Notes: generated by a model from the letters alone, not told the origin. Shown: positions 24,743 to 32,750, numbered from the stretch's first letter. The stretch is 64,000 nucleotides of DNA from Flagellimonas amphidinii (GCF_013090115.1 NZ_JABFNN010000027.1:306409-370408), one strand, 5' to 3'. Numbers and translations are program-made.

Positions 24743-26119
24743 TTGGGCCTTACCAAAGTAATAGAACGTATTTTTAAGAGGTATTTGCCCTCTCCGTTTA
24801 CTATAGCGGTACTCCTTACGGTTTTCACTATACTTTTGGCCTTGGTATTTACTAACAATACCTCGCGCCAGAACCACCTGTTCACAATTCTATCCTATTG
24901 GGAAAATGGGGTCTGGAATAACGGACTCTTGGTTTTTGCCTATCAAATGATGCTCATTTTGGTATTGGGGCATGTTTTGGTATTGAGTAAACCCATGGAA
25001 AGACTTATACTGCTCATTACCAAATGGGTGTCCAATGGGTCCAGTGCTGCGGTACTGGTTGCGTTGCCAACTATGTTGGTATCCTTTTTTAATTGGGGTC
25101 TTGGATTGATTTTTGGGGCGATTTTGGCCAGAAAAGTTGGTGAATATGCCAAAGAGCATAACATCAACATTAATTACCCATTAATAGGAGCATGTGGTTA
25201 CTCAGGTTTGATGGTATGGCACGGAGGGATCAGCGGATCAGCTCCTATTAAAGTTGCTGAAGCAGGTCATTTGAAAGGATTATTGGAAGGTGTTTCAAGT
25301 TCTGAGGTACTTTCAAAATTGCCTGAGAGCATCTCCACATCGCTAACTGTATTTAGTAGTTGGAACCTCATACTTTTTCTAACAGTGGTTTTGTCGATAA
25401 CGGTTTTGGTCTATTTTTTAGGAAAAAGAACTGATATGAATATCGTGGAACTTAAAACGTATCAATTTAAATCGGTAGATGGCAAAAAGTTGGATGGCGC
25501 AGAAAAATTAGACCATTCCAAATGGGTATCCACCTTGTTTGGAGCTTTGTTGCTAGTTACATTTTTGATACAATACCTACCTGCACTCAAGACCTTAAAT
25601 ATTACCCCAAACATGCTCAATTTCTTCATGTTGGGCCTGGCTATTCTCTTACATGGAAGCTTTAAAAGTTTCTTGTTGGCTGTTGAAGAAGCAATAAGTG
25701 ATACTGCGGGAATCTTGATTCAGTTCCCGCTCTATTTTGGAATTATGGGTATTATGAGTGGCAGTGGCATGATCAATACTATTTCTGATTTTTTTGTTTC
25801 GATAAGTACCGAAACCACTTTACCTATTTTTACTTTTTTGAGCGCTGGACTGGTCAATATTTTTGTGCCAAGTGGAGGTGGTCAATGGGCAGTGCAAGGA
25901 CCTTTGGTCCTAGAATCTGCATTACAGTTGGGAGTTCCTTTACCAAAAGCAATTATGGCTCTGGCTTATGGAGATCAAGTTACCAACATGCTTCAACCCT
26001 TTTGGGCGTTGCCGCTTTTGGGAATCACAAAATTAAAGGCCAAGGAAATCCTTCCTTATACATTACTATTCCTATTTTTTGGAAGCCTTATTTATGTTGC
26101 CGGGCTTCTAATTTTTTAA
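24743..26119 (+). CDS. AtoE-type short-chain fatty acid transporter
   Basis: 458 residues beginning at TTG 24743, the only plausible start: the next in-frame ATG would delete the first conserved helices. About eleven membrane helices. Family marks: RYLPSPFTIAVLLTVFT near the start, FFNWGLGLIFGAILARKVG near 115, YSGLMVWHGGISGSAPIKVAE near 155, and FVPSGGGQWAVQGP near 375. The family imports short-chain fatty acids such as butyrate or acetoacetate. It lies 6 bases after the DUF3127 gene and is likely on the same transcript. Confidence 0.88.
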   Translation: MGLTKVIERIFKRYLPSPFTIAVLLTVFTILLALVFTNNTSRQNHLFTILSYWENGVWNNGLLVFAYQMMLILVLGHVLVLSKPMERLILLITKWVSNGSSAAVLVALPTMLVSFFNWGLGLIFGAILARKVGEYAKEHNININYPLIGACGYSGLMVWHGGISGSAPIKVAEAGHLKGLLEGVSSSEVLSKLPESISTSLTVFSSWNLILFLTVVLSITVLVYFLGKRTDMNIVELKTYQFKSVDGKKLDGAEKLDHSKWVSTLFGALLLVTFLIQYLPALKTLNITPNMLNFFMLGLAILLHGSFKSFLLAVEEAISDTAGILIQFPLYFGIMGIMSGSGMINTISDFFVSISTETTLPIFTFLSAGLVNIFVPSGGGQWAVQGPLVLESALQLGVPLPKAIMALAYGDQVTNMLQPFWALPLLGITKLKAKEILPYTLLFLFFGSLIYVAGLLIF

Positions 26120-26154
26120 AGCTTTTTATGTAACTTTAAAATAAAAGTTGCGCC

Positions 26155-26817
26155 TTGGAAAACGATGCGAATAAGTTTCCCTTGTACTTTTTGAGCAATA
26201 GATTGGAATTTCCATCTGTTGAAATGGCCAATGAAGATGGTCTTTTGGCAGTGGGGGGTGATTTGTCTTCGGAGCGACTCTTACTGGCTTATAAAAATGG
26301 TATTTTTCCTTGGTTCAATGATGATGCCTTAATTCTTTGGTGGGCACCAGACCCAAGGATGGTTTTGTACCCTGATGAGGTCAAAATCTCCAAAAGTATG
26401 CGCAAAGTGCTCCGGGATAAAAAGTTTAGGCTGACCCAAAATACCTGTTTTGACCAGGTTTTGGAAAATTGTGCAAGGATGGAACGAAAGGGACAGGAAG
26501 GTACTTGGATCACTTCAAAAATGAAAACGGCCTACAATGAATTGTTCAGAAAAGGTTTTGCCAAATCCTATGAAGTTTGGGAAGGCAAGGATTTGGTTGG
26601 AGGATTGTACGGGGTTGATTTGGGCCATGTTTTTTGTGGAGAAAGCATGTTCAGCCTTCAACCCAATGCATCTAAGTTTGCATTTATTAGAATGGCGGAA
26701 GAACTTGCCGAAAAGAACTATAGACTCATAGATTGCCAAATTCATACGTCGCATTTGGAAAGTCTTGGGGCCAAATTGATTCCAAGAGTGGAATTTATGG
26801 AAATCCTAAAGTCCTAA
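26155..26817 (+). CDS. aat: Leucyl/phenylalanyl-tRNA-protein transferase
   Basis: 220 residues starting at TTG 26155. Aat transfers Leu or Phe from charged tRNA to proteins with N-terminal Arg or Lys, marking them for ClpS/ClpAP. Motifs: EDGLLAVGGDLSSERLLLAYKNGIFPWF near residue 28, WWAPDPRMVL near 61, GTWITSKMKTAYNELF near 116, GGLYGVDLGHVFCGESMFS near 145 and LIDCQIHTSHLESLGA near 190. Its end overlaps the end of the convergent DUF2490 gene by 12 bases. Confidence 0.96.
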   Translation: MENDANKFPLYFLSNRLEFPSVEMANEDGLLAVGGDLSSERLLLAYKNGIFPWFNDDALILWWAPDPRMVLYPDEVKISKSMRKVLRDKKFRLTQNTCFDQVLENCARMERKGQEGTWITSKMKTAYNELFRKGFAKSYEVWEGKDLVGGLYGVDLGHVFCGESMFSLQPNASKFAFIRMAEELAEKNYRLIDCQIHTSHLESLGAKLIPRVEFMEILKS

Positions 26818-27495
26818 TTGGATATTACTAAGCAAGAACAGGACATTATCGGTTTTTTGGGAAGTGTAATCTTCCAAACGATATTCTATGCCGAACAACA
26901 CTTTCAAACCTTTGTTGAATTTCCAGCCTATTTGCCCACTAATTCGATTATCATATTGGGAGCTTCTTCCTTTACCCACACTTAATAAATTTTCCATGCT
27001 GGTAGCTAAAAAAGGTTCTCCAACATCCAGTTTTTCCCCTTTTAAAGGGAAATCAATGGCGAATCTATACCTAAACCTATGAACAGTGAGTTCCTTTAGG
27101 ATTCGCTGCTCAGCTCGGAAGCGATGTCCAAAACGAACCACTAAAGGGCGCTTGGTAAAATTGTATTGTTGTGTCAACCGCAATTCATTGGATTTTCCAT
27201 CAAAAATGTCTCTGAATCTATATTGAACACCCATGGCAATACTTTGATTATCGGATAACCCCCACTTGGAAAAATGAACCAAATCCAACTGTCTTCCCCT
27301 AAAAAGGGTATTGCCTTCATCTACAAGATAAGCTCTATGTCCCAAAGAAAAATTATGGGAATAAGTGTTGGACACGTTGTAATTTATGGCCACTTGGGGT
27401 TGCCAATATGCAGTGAAATTTTCCTGACCAGAACAAATGAATGTGAACAGCCCGAAAATCAAAACAAACCACCAATTAATATAAGAGATGGTCAT
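26806..27495 (-). CDS. DUF2490 outer-membrane-type beta protein
   Basis: 229 residues. An N-terminal hydrophobic stretch (INWWFVLIFGLFTFICSGQ) is a signal peptide. The rest is a series of amphipathic beta strands with alternating aromatic residues (HNFSLGHRAYLV, QYRFRDIFDG, RFGHRFRAEQRIL, YRFAIDF), ending in a short hydrophobic strand, as expected for a small outer-membrane barrel. DUF2490 has no known function. Its start overlaps the end of the upstream gene by 20 bases, so the two are co-transcribed. Confidence 0.85.
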   Translation of the reverse strand: MTISYINWWFVLIFGLFTFICSGQENFTAYWQPQVAINYNVSNTYSHNFSLGHRAYLVDEGNTLFRGRQLDLVHFSKWGLSDNQSIAMGVQYRFRDIFDGKSNELRLTQQYNFTKRPLVVRFGHRFRAEQRILKELTVHRFRYRFAIDFPLKGEKLDVGEPFLATSMENLLSVGKGRSSQYDNRISGQIGWKFNKGLKVLFGIEYRLEDYTSQKTDNVLFLLSNIQLGL

Positions 27496-28057
27496 AATTG
27501 GGGGTTAGGGATTTTCGGAGATTGCGCAATTGACCTTCAGCATCAAAAAGCCCTTCATAAGTCTGAAAGCCATGATTGCTTTTACTTGTAAAAATGAGCT
27601 CGTATCGGATATAGGGCAAAAGCAAATTTTGAAAGGCTTCTCTTAACACCTTTGGTGTTTCAGCATTATTAGCAGGATATTGTTGCTGTATTTTTTTGAT
27701 TTTTGACCTAGGAAATTCTGTATCTAAATACTGTTGAATTTGCACCCAGGCATCTTCAGGCACATCGGTTTTTTTGATAATGAATTCCACATCTTCAAGT
27801 TCTCCTTTGGAATTGAATTCTACGCTGTAGTGAAGTTTTCCTTTTTTGAACTTTGCCTCAAAACTTGTTTTGGCACTATCTATTTCACGATAAAACCGAA
27901 TTCTTTTCGCATCTTCTACATAAGATTTTATGGATTCCAATGCTTTGGCAGGGAAATCCTCTTCAGAAATTCTAAACTCTTGCTCGTACTTGTTTTGGGC
28001 CGAAGTATTTAGTCCGACCAAAAAAAGAAAAGAACAAAATAGAAATCTATACTTCAT
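27476..28057 (-). CDS. Secreted PepSY-like protein of unknown function
   Basis: 193 residues from ATG 28057 (an in-frame ATG at 28081 would lie inside tag). MKYRFLFCSFLFLVGLNTSAQ is a signal peptide. The mature part is charged, with two repeats of an alpha/beta character (FPAKALESIKSYV..., DAWVQIQQYLDTEFP...), similar in layout to PepSY-like proteins of Bacteroidota, but this is not certain. It overlaps tag by 11 bases and the DUF2490 gene by 20, in the order tag, this gene, DUF2490. Probably periplasmic. Confidence 0.7.
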   Translation of the reverse strand: MKYRFLFCSFLFLVGLNTSAQNKYEQEFRISEEDFPAKALESIKSYVEDAKRIRFYREIDSAKTSFEAKFKKGKLHYSVEFNSKGELEDVEFIIKKTDVPEDAWVQIQQYLDTEFPRSKIKKIQQQYPANNAETPKVLREAFQNLLLPYIRYELIFTSKSNHGFQTYEGLFDAEGQLRNLRKSLTPNYDHLLY

Positions 28058-28610
28058 TGTATCTAAAACATCCCACTTCATGATCGTTTACCAATCCTGT
28101 GGCCTGCATAAATGCATAGACCACGGTACTGCCCACAAATTTAAACCCCCGCTTTTTTAAATCTTTACTGAGTGCATCAGATTCGGATGAGGTGGCCGGT
28201 GCGTCCTTATAGTTTTTCCACGCATTTTTTATGGGTTTGCCATCCACAAATGCCCAAATGTAGTCACTGAAGCTTCCAAACTCTTGTTGAACCTGCATAA
28301 ATGCCTTTGCATTGGAAATAGTGGCATTAATCTTCAGTTTATTTCTGATGATGCCCTTGTTTTCCAAAAGTTCATCGATTTTACCTTGATTATAATCCAC
28401 TATCCTTAAATAATCGAAATCATCAAAGGCCTTTCTGAAGTTTTCTCGTTTTCTAAGCACGGTAATCCAGCTCAATCCGGCCTGGAAGGTTTCCAATATC
28501 AAAAATTCAAATAGGGTTTTGTCATCCCTGACAGGCACGCCCCATTCCTGATCATGGTAGGCTTCATACAATGAATCTCCCAAGCACCAACCACATCGAT
28601 GTTTGCTCAT
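28047..28610 (-). CDS. tag: DNA-3-methyladenine glycosylase I
   Basis: 187 residues, normal length. It removes 3-methyladenine from alkylated DNA. The N-terminal KHRCGWCLGDSLYEAYHDQEWGVP contains the first zinc-binding Cys and the conserved Trp/Glu pocket; FEFLILETFQAGLSWITVLRKRENF, IIRNKLKINATISNAKAF and the C-terminal FVGSTVVYAFMQATGLVNDHEVGCFR, with zinc-ligand His and Cys, all match. It heads a three-gene overlapping unit with two exported proteins that have no evident repair role. Confidence 0.96.
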   Translation of the reverse strand: MSKHRCGWCLGDSLYEAYHDQEWGVPVRDDKTLFEFLILETFQAGLSWITVLRKRENFRKAFDDFDYLRIVDYNQGKIDELLENKGIIRNKLKINATISNAKAFMQVQQEFGSFSDYIWAFVDGKPIKNAWKNYKDAPATSSESDALSKDLKKRGFKFVGSTVVYAFMQATGLVNDHEVGCFRYNEV

Positions 28611-28647
28611 ATAGATTTGGTTTTTGCTAAAGATAGTGGAAATAGGG

Positions 28648-28995
28648 TTAGAGTAATTTTAATTCTTTGGCAACTAGGGCACGGGCAACGTCTGCATAAA
28701 TTTGGGTTAAACTGTGATAAAAGTTCTTACCATCTTGTCGGCGGAGTACATGTATTTTAAAACCGGAAGAACGGTTAATGATGCCTGCAATCTTAGCTTT
28801 TTGCCCAATCAATTTGTTTTTAGGAAGAGTAGAGTTTTCTTCGGGGCCTACTTCTGCTATGGTCTTACCCAAGAAAAGATAAGAGTTGTTGGCCGCAAGA
28901 CCTATAGTAAAAGTAGTTCCAAGTTTGATTTCTTGTTGGATGTCATTTTCTTTTGCAATTTCCTGCAATTTTGATGTTTTTTGTCCTTTATCCAT
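28648..28995 (-). CDS. Small protein of the 'DGKxFY' family, cytoplasmic member
   Basis: 115 residues from ATG 28995 (the open frame upstream lies inside the permease gene). There is no signal peptide; the start MDKGQKTSKLQEI is charged. The body is beta-rich and ends with IHVLRRQDGKNFYHSLTQIYADV. It aligns end to end with the secreted protein at 31865-32251 (LGTTFTIG / IGDQLTLG; RRQDGKNFY / KKTNGGKFF; ALVAKELKL / AVDAGEIKI) and shares RRxDGKNFY with 32278-32619. It is the last gene of the SbtA-like permease operon, 4 bases after the permease. Function unknown. Confidence 0.7.
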   Translation of the reverse strand: MDKGQKTSKLQEIAKENDIQQEIKLGTTFTIGLAANNSYLFLGKTIAEVGPEENSTLPKNKLIGQKAKIAGIINRSSGFKIHVLRRQDGKNFYHSLTQIYADVARALVAKELKLL

Positions 28996-28999
28996 AGTG

Positions 29000-29962
29000 C
29001 TAAAGATTTTGAATGAGATAGAGATATAGGGGCATGCCCAATGTAATGTTGAAGGGAAATGTAATGGCAAGGGCCATTGGCAAATATAGGCTTGGATTGG
29101 CCTTGGGAGCGGCAATTCTCATGGCTGCAGGTACTGCAATGTATGAAGCACTTGCGGCTAGTATGGAGAAAAGAAATCTGTTCCCAATACTATCGGTTAT
29201 AAATTGACTGAACCAAGCGACAAAACATCCATTGATTATTGGAATCACTATAGAAAATATGAGGGCAAACCAACCTTTTTTCAGGAAATCATTGAGTTTT
29301 TTGCCGCTGGTTATGCCCATGTCCAGAAGAAATACTGCCAAAAATCCTTTGAAAATATCCGTAGTGAATGGTTTTATTCCCTCCGCTTGCTGGTCATTGG
29401 CCAAAAACCCAATGGCCAAGCTGCCCAAAATGAGCAGCACACTTCCATTGGTAAATGAATGGCGAAGAATTTTTGAAAAATCACAGCTTTGTTCTTTTTC
29501 TTTTTTAAAAAGGGTCATCAACAAAACGCCAATGATAATCGATGGTGCTTCCATTAAGGCCATCACAGCCACCATGTGGCCCCCAAATTCAATTTGTTCA
29601 ATTTCAAGAAAAGAAATTGCGGTCACAAAGGTGACCGCACTAACTGAACCATAGGCTGCTGCAATAGCACCAGAGTTTTGTACATTGAACTTCCTTCTTA
29701 AAATAAAATAGGTGTATATCGGTACAATTGTAGCCAATAGCACTCCAAAAAGAAGTGACCAAATGATTTCCATGTTAAGGGAGCTGTGTGATAGCTCTTG
29801 CCCGCCTTTAAACCCAATGGCAAAAAGGAGGTACAGGGAAATGAACTTTGAAGAATTGGAGGGGATTTCTAAATCACTTTTTAATTGAACTGCGATAATA
29901 CCCAAGAAGAAAAAGAGCAGCGCGGGGTTGGTAAGGTTATCCAGTAGTAGGTGTAGATCCAT
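29000..29962 (-). CDS. SbtA-family sodium-dependent bicarbonate-type permease
   Basis: 320 residues with about ten membrane helices in two similar halves. Features of the SbtA family: N-terminal LTNPALLFFFLGIIAVQLKSDLEIP, LYLLFAIGFKGGQEL, GSVSAVTFVTAISFLE, MEAPSIIIGVLL and, in the second half, SASYIAVPAAMRIAAPKANPSLYLPMALAITFPFNI. SbtA imports bicarbonate with sodium. The LysR regulator nearby resembles CbbR/CmpR, which fits inorganic carbon. The cyanobacterial partner SbtB (PII-like) is absent; small unknown proteins of two paralogous families occupy the operon instead. Confidence 0.88.
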   Translation of the reverse strand: MDLHLLLDNLTNPALLFFFLGIIAVQLKSDLEIPSNSSKFISLYLLFAIGFKGGQELSHSSLNMEIIWSLLFGVLLATIVPIYTYFILRRKFNVQNSGAIAAAYGSVSAVTFVTAISFLEIEQIEFGGHMVAVMALMEAPSIIIGVLLMTLFKKEKEQSCDFSKILRHSFTNGSVLLILGSLAIGFLANDQQAEGIKPFTTDIFKGFLAVFLLDMGITSGKKLNDFLKKGWFALIFSIVIPIINGCFVAWFSQFITDSIGNRFLFSILAASASYIAVPAAMRIAAPKANPSLYLPMALAITFPFNITLGMPLYLYLIQNL

Positions 29963-29967
29963 AAAGG

Positions 29968-30261
29968 TTATTCTTCCAAGGTTATGTTAAGAATGCCATC
30001 TATTTTTAAACGTTTTCCTTCTTGTCTTACACTGCTGATAAATTTTCGGGCAATTTTGATTTCATTTTCAAGCTCTGCAATCCTTCCATCAGGATATTTG
30101 GTGTTGGCATCCTGATTTCCTTCACACCAGGACAAACGTTGAAGTTTGTGGAAGTTTATTTTTTCATTCAAAAGACTGGTGATAACATCTAAAGCCTCTG
30201 AAGCTGTAAATGTTCCGTCAACTAATTGAATTTTCTGATTTGTTTTGACAATTGTTTCCAT
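29968..30261 (-). CDS. Small helical protein, SbtA-operon family A (copy 1)
   Basis: 97 residues, no signal peptide. The first part reads IQLVDGTFTASEALDVITSL, followed by KINFHKLQ, and the C-terminal half is a predicted coiled coil (RIAELENEIKIARKFI) ending LKIDGILNIT. It aligns without gaps over about 86 residues, roughly a third identical, with the protein at 31515-31853 on the far side of the LysR gene. It lies 5 bases upstream of the permease gene and so is translated with it. It may be a regulatory or assembly partner of the permease (inference). It does not look PII-like. Confidence 0.72.
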   Translation of the reverse strand: METIVKTNQKIQLVDGTFTASEALDVITSLLNEKINFHKLQRLSWCEGNQDANTKYPDGRIAELENEIKIARKFISSVRQEGKRLKIDGILNITLEE

Positions 30262-30278
30262 TTTTTCTTGATTTTTAA

Positions 30279-30512
30279 TTAAGACCTTTTTGTTTGATTT
30301 TTACCTGTAAGGTGAATGGACATGAGCCCAAATACAATTGATATTGAAATGCTTAGCCATCCAAAAAAGAGGAAATCGTTTAAAGCTGAAAGAACTAATA
30401 TTCCACCAAAGAGAAATCCGGTAAGGGCATAGTACAAAGGGTAATAAATATTTTCCTTAGTCGATTTTGTGGCTTTGTTTTCAATTTTTTGAGAGAATAG
30501 AACCTTGCTCAT
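30279..30512 (-). CDS. Small two-span membrane protein
   Basis: 77 residues from ATG 30512 (an in-frame ATG at 30545 would add a poor 11-residue leader). Two hydrophobic helices (about 30-46 and 50-67 in YYPLYYALTGFLFGGILVL... and LFFGWLSISISIVFGLMSI) with basic ends. It is the first gene of the permease operon and starts 83 bases from the divergent LysR gene. No function recognised; it may help the permease in the membrane. Confidence 0.65.
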   Translation of the reverse strand: MSKVLFSQKIENKATKSTKENIYYPLYYALTGFLFGGILVLSALNDFLFFGWLSISISIVFGLMSIHLTGKNQTKRS

Positions 30513-30562
30513 GATGTTTGTTTTTTTGCAAAGGTTACACATCAAATCAATATATTATTATT

Positions 30563-30590
30563 TATATTTATTATACAAAACATAAATATA
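30563..30590. promoter_or_regulatory. Inverted repeat between LysR gene and permease operon
   Basis: TATATTTAT (30563-30571) and ATAAATATA (30582-30590) are perfect 9-base arms separated by 10 bases, 4 bases before the lysR ATG at 30595. The position between divergent genes and the dyad form suit a LysR-type binding site; the AT-rich context makes chance possible. Confidence 0.5.
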
Positions 30591-30594
30591 GTTT

Positions 30595-31518
30595 ATGAAT
30601 TATACCTTACATCAGCTTCGTATATTTTCTAAAATTGTTGAAAAACAAAGCATTACAAAGGCTTCTGAAGAGTTGTTTTTGACCCAGCCAGCAGTGTCGA
30701 TACAGCTTAAAAATTTTCAGGAACAGTTCCCAATTCCCTTGACTGAGGTTGTGGGGAGAAAACTTTTTATAACTGATTTTGGAAGGGAAATTGCTGATTC
30801 GGCAACCAAGATTCTAAATGAAGTAGATGGAATCAACTATAGAATGCAATCCTATAGGGGAAAACTTGCAGGCACATTAAAAATATCTGTGGTGTCTACC
30901 GGTAAATATGTTATGCCGTATTTCCTATCTGGTTTTATGCGGGCCCATACTGGGGTTGATTTAGTAATGGATGTGACCAATAAGGCAAGGGTAGTTGAAA
31001 GTCTAGAACAGAATGAGGTGGATTTTGCCTTGGTTTCAGTGCTTCCTGAACATTTAAAGTTGAGTAAGGTAAGTTTAATGAAAAATGTATTGTACTTAGT
31101 TGCTAATCCAAACCATTTCAATAAGATTTTATTGTCAAAAAAGATGTTTTCACAAGATACTCCGTTAATTTTCAGAGAACCGGGATCTGCAACAAGAATG
31201 GCTATGGAAAATTATTTGAAAAAAGGAGAAATACAGGTGGGAAAGCGTATAGAACTGACTTCCAATGAAGCGGTAAAACAAGCTGTAATTGCAGGACTTG
31301 GATGTTCCATTATGCCTTTGATAGGGATTAAGAATGAATTGGGTAATGGTGATTTAAAAATATTTCCCAAACGCAATCTCCCAATACAAACCACTTGGAA
31401 CCTAGTTTGGTTGGCATCAAAAAAATTATCGCCCGTAGCAGAGGCATTGTTGAATTATTTGGAAGGCGACAAGGAAAAAATCATACAAAATAATTTTGAT
31501 TGGTATGAGAAATATTAG
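30595..31518 (+). CDS. LysR family regulator, CbbR/CmpR-like
   Basis: 307 residues. The N-terminal winged helix (YTLHQLRIFSKIVEKQSITKASEELFLTQPAVSIQLKNFQ) is followed by PLTEVVGRKLFITDFG, the linker style of CbbR/CmpR carbon regulators, and a periplasmic-binding-like effector domain (GTLKISVVSTGKYVMPYFLSGF, GLGCSIMPLIGIKNEL). It is divergent from the SbtA-like operon and has a dyad in the shared promoter. Regulation of bicarbonate uptake or another carbon function is inferred. It overlaps by 4 bases the end of the convergent small gene at 31515. Confidence 0.9.
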   Translation: MNYTLHQLRIFSKIVEKQSITKASEELFLTQPAVSIQLKNFQEQFPIPLTEVVGRKLFITDFGREIADSATKILNEVDGINYRMQSYRGKLAGTLKISVVSTGKYVMPYFLSGFMRAHTGVDLVMDVTNKARVVESLEQNEVDFALVSVLPEHLKLSKVSLMKNVLYLVANPNHFNKILLSKKMFSQDTPLIFREPGSATRMAMENYLKKGEIQVGKRIELTSNEAVKQAVIAGLGCSIMPLIGIKNELGNGDLKIFPKRNLPIQTTWNLVWLASKKLSPVAEALLNYLEGDKEKIIQNNFDWYEKY

Positions 31519-31853
31519 GCTGTAGAAGTTGTTTCGGTAATCTCAATTGTACTGTGGATTTTTAGATTGGAGCCTTGGTCTCTGGCATTTAAAATAATGT
31601 TTGTGATTTTTTCTTTTGCTGATTTAAGTTCCTGAATTCTGTTCTTGGAGTTGCTGATGTCTATGTGATTGGAATCGTTGAGATGAAGCAGTTGTACAGA
31701 GTGAAATTTAATTTTATCATTAAGCAAGGATAATAGTACATCTGCAGCTTCAGAGGGTGAAAAAACACCTTCTATAAGCAAAAATGAGTCTACATTGTTG
31801 TGGCCTTTACTTTTGAATAAACTTTGTTTAAGTGAAGATAAGTGCTTTTTCAT
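31515..31853 (-). CDS. Small helical protein, SbtA-operon family A (copy 2)
   Basis: 112 residues. After a basic N-terminus, LLIEGVFSPSEAADVLLSLL, then DKIKFHSVQ, a predicted helix RIQELKSAKEKITNI and LKIHSTIEIT align without gaps with the protein at 29968-30261. The pattern G-x-F-[ST]-x-[SE]-E-A-x-D-V with K-I-x-F-H is shared. It is convergent with the LysR gene and follows two genes for secreted proteins on the minus strand. Function unknown; the duplication on both sides of the regulator is the notable point. Confidence 0.7.
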   Translation of the reverse strand: MKKHLSSLKQSLFKSKGHNNVDSFLLIEGVFSPSEAADVLLSLLNDKIKFHSVQLLHLNDSNHIDISNSKNRIQELKSAKEKITNIILNARDQGSNLKIHSTIEITETTSTA

Positions 31854-31864
31854 CCATCATATAG

Positions 31865-32251
31865 TTATTTAACAATAGCTACTTGAGATGTACTGCTGGG
31901 GATTTTTATTTCACCTGCATCTACTGCTTTGTTGAAATCAGCTGTAAAGGTCTTGTAAACCCTAAAGAATTTCCCGCCGTTAGTTTTCTTAAAGGTTACC
32001 TTGGCTACTTTTCCATAACTGATGTTGGTAATCGTAATTTTTTGATTCACCAAGGAGGATATATCTCCTATTCCGCCTCGTTTAAGGATAAAATTTTTAC
32101 GGGGAACACTAATATATTTGTAGTGATTTCCGGATGGGGTTCCTAAGGTAAGTTGATCACCTATTTGAACAAGGTCGACATAGTTTTCCTGAGCTTGCAA
32201 AAAGCTAGTTGTACAAACATAAAAGAGTAGTGTTAAGAATAGATGCTTCAT
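31865..32251 (-). CDS. Secreted protein of the 'DGKxFY' family
   Basis: 128 residues with signal peptide MKHLFLTLLFYVCTTSFLQAQ. The mature part is beta-rich and aligns with the cytoplasmic protein at 28648-28995: VQIGDQLTLGTPSGNHYKYI and ITNISYGKVAKVTFKKTNGG are the best blocks. It is probably periplasmic. With 32278-32619 and 31515-31853 it forms a minus-strand group that mirrors the permease operon's small proteins. Function unknown. Confidence 0.7.
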   Translation of the reverse strand: MKHLFLTLLFYVCTTSFLQAQENYVDLVQIGDQLTLGTPSGNHYKYISVPRKNFILKRGGIGDISSLVNQKITITNISYGKVAKVTFKKTNGGKFFRVYKTFTADFNKAVDAGEIKIPSSTSQVAIVK

Positions 32252-32277
32252 TTTGTTAGTTTTTAATTTTAGTACTA

Positions 32278-32619
32278 TTATTTAACCAAGATTGCTTTAA
32301 TCGTTGGTTTGAATCCATAAAAGTTTTTACCATCCTCCCTTCTTAGAATTACCTGAGTACTTCCATCAGACATTTTTTCCATATGGTCCACAATCACTAC
32401 TTGACCATGAAAATTCATTCGAAGCCCAAAACCCGATGAAGAATTCAAAGAGTTTTGTACAAGAATCATCTGAGACTGAGGAATCTTCAAAAGTTTTTCG
32501 TGGTCATAATCTCCCCTACTTTCTGTAAAATGCTCAACCTTTAATTGGTATTTATTTTGTTGAGCGTGAAAACATGTGGTGAGTATTAGGAAGCTCACAA
32601 AGAGTAAATTTCTTTTCAT
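32278..32619 (-). CDS. Secreted protein of the 'DGKxFY' family (shorter)
   Basis: 113 residues with signal peptide MKRNLLFVSFLILTTCFHAQQ. The C-terminal STQVILRREDGKNFYGFKPT shares RRxDGKNFY with the protein at 28648-28995 and less exactly with 31865-32251. The order of beta strands and the overall size are alike. It is the first gene of the minus-strand group and is divergent from the TetR gene. Function unknown. Confidence 0.68.
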   Translation of the reverse strand: MKRNLLFVSFLILTTCFHAQQNKYQLKVEHFTESRGDYDHEKLLKIPQSQMILVQNSLNSSSGFGLRMNFHGQVVIVDHMEKMSDGSTQVILRREDGKNFYGFKPTIKAILVK

Positions 32620-32669
32620 AACTGCTTAGTTTTGAGATTAAAGATAGAATTAATCGCTTTTAAAATATA

Positions 32670-32728
32670 ATTACTATTGTTAAAGTGTGTTAAACTATTA
32701 GAATATGATAGTAATACTTTTAATTTTG
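32670..32728 (+). promoter_or_regulatory. Promoter and putative operator of the TetR-export operon
   Basis: TAATTTTG at 32721-32728 is an exact -7 box, with a weak TTAG at 32698 19 bases upstream. ATTACTAT (32670-32677) and its inverted copy ATAGTAAT (32708-32715) lie 30 bases apart, and the second arm sits between the -33 and -7 positions, as for a repressor site. The adjacent TetR protein is the natural candidate (inference). Confidence 0.45.
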
Positions 32729-32750
32729 GAATCTGAAAAATTATAAAACC

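Noticed and set aside
29968..30261. SbtB (PII-like) partner of the SbtA-like permease
   Set aside because: The sequence is helical with a coiled coil and lacks the ferredoxin-like PII pattern and T-loop.
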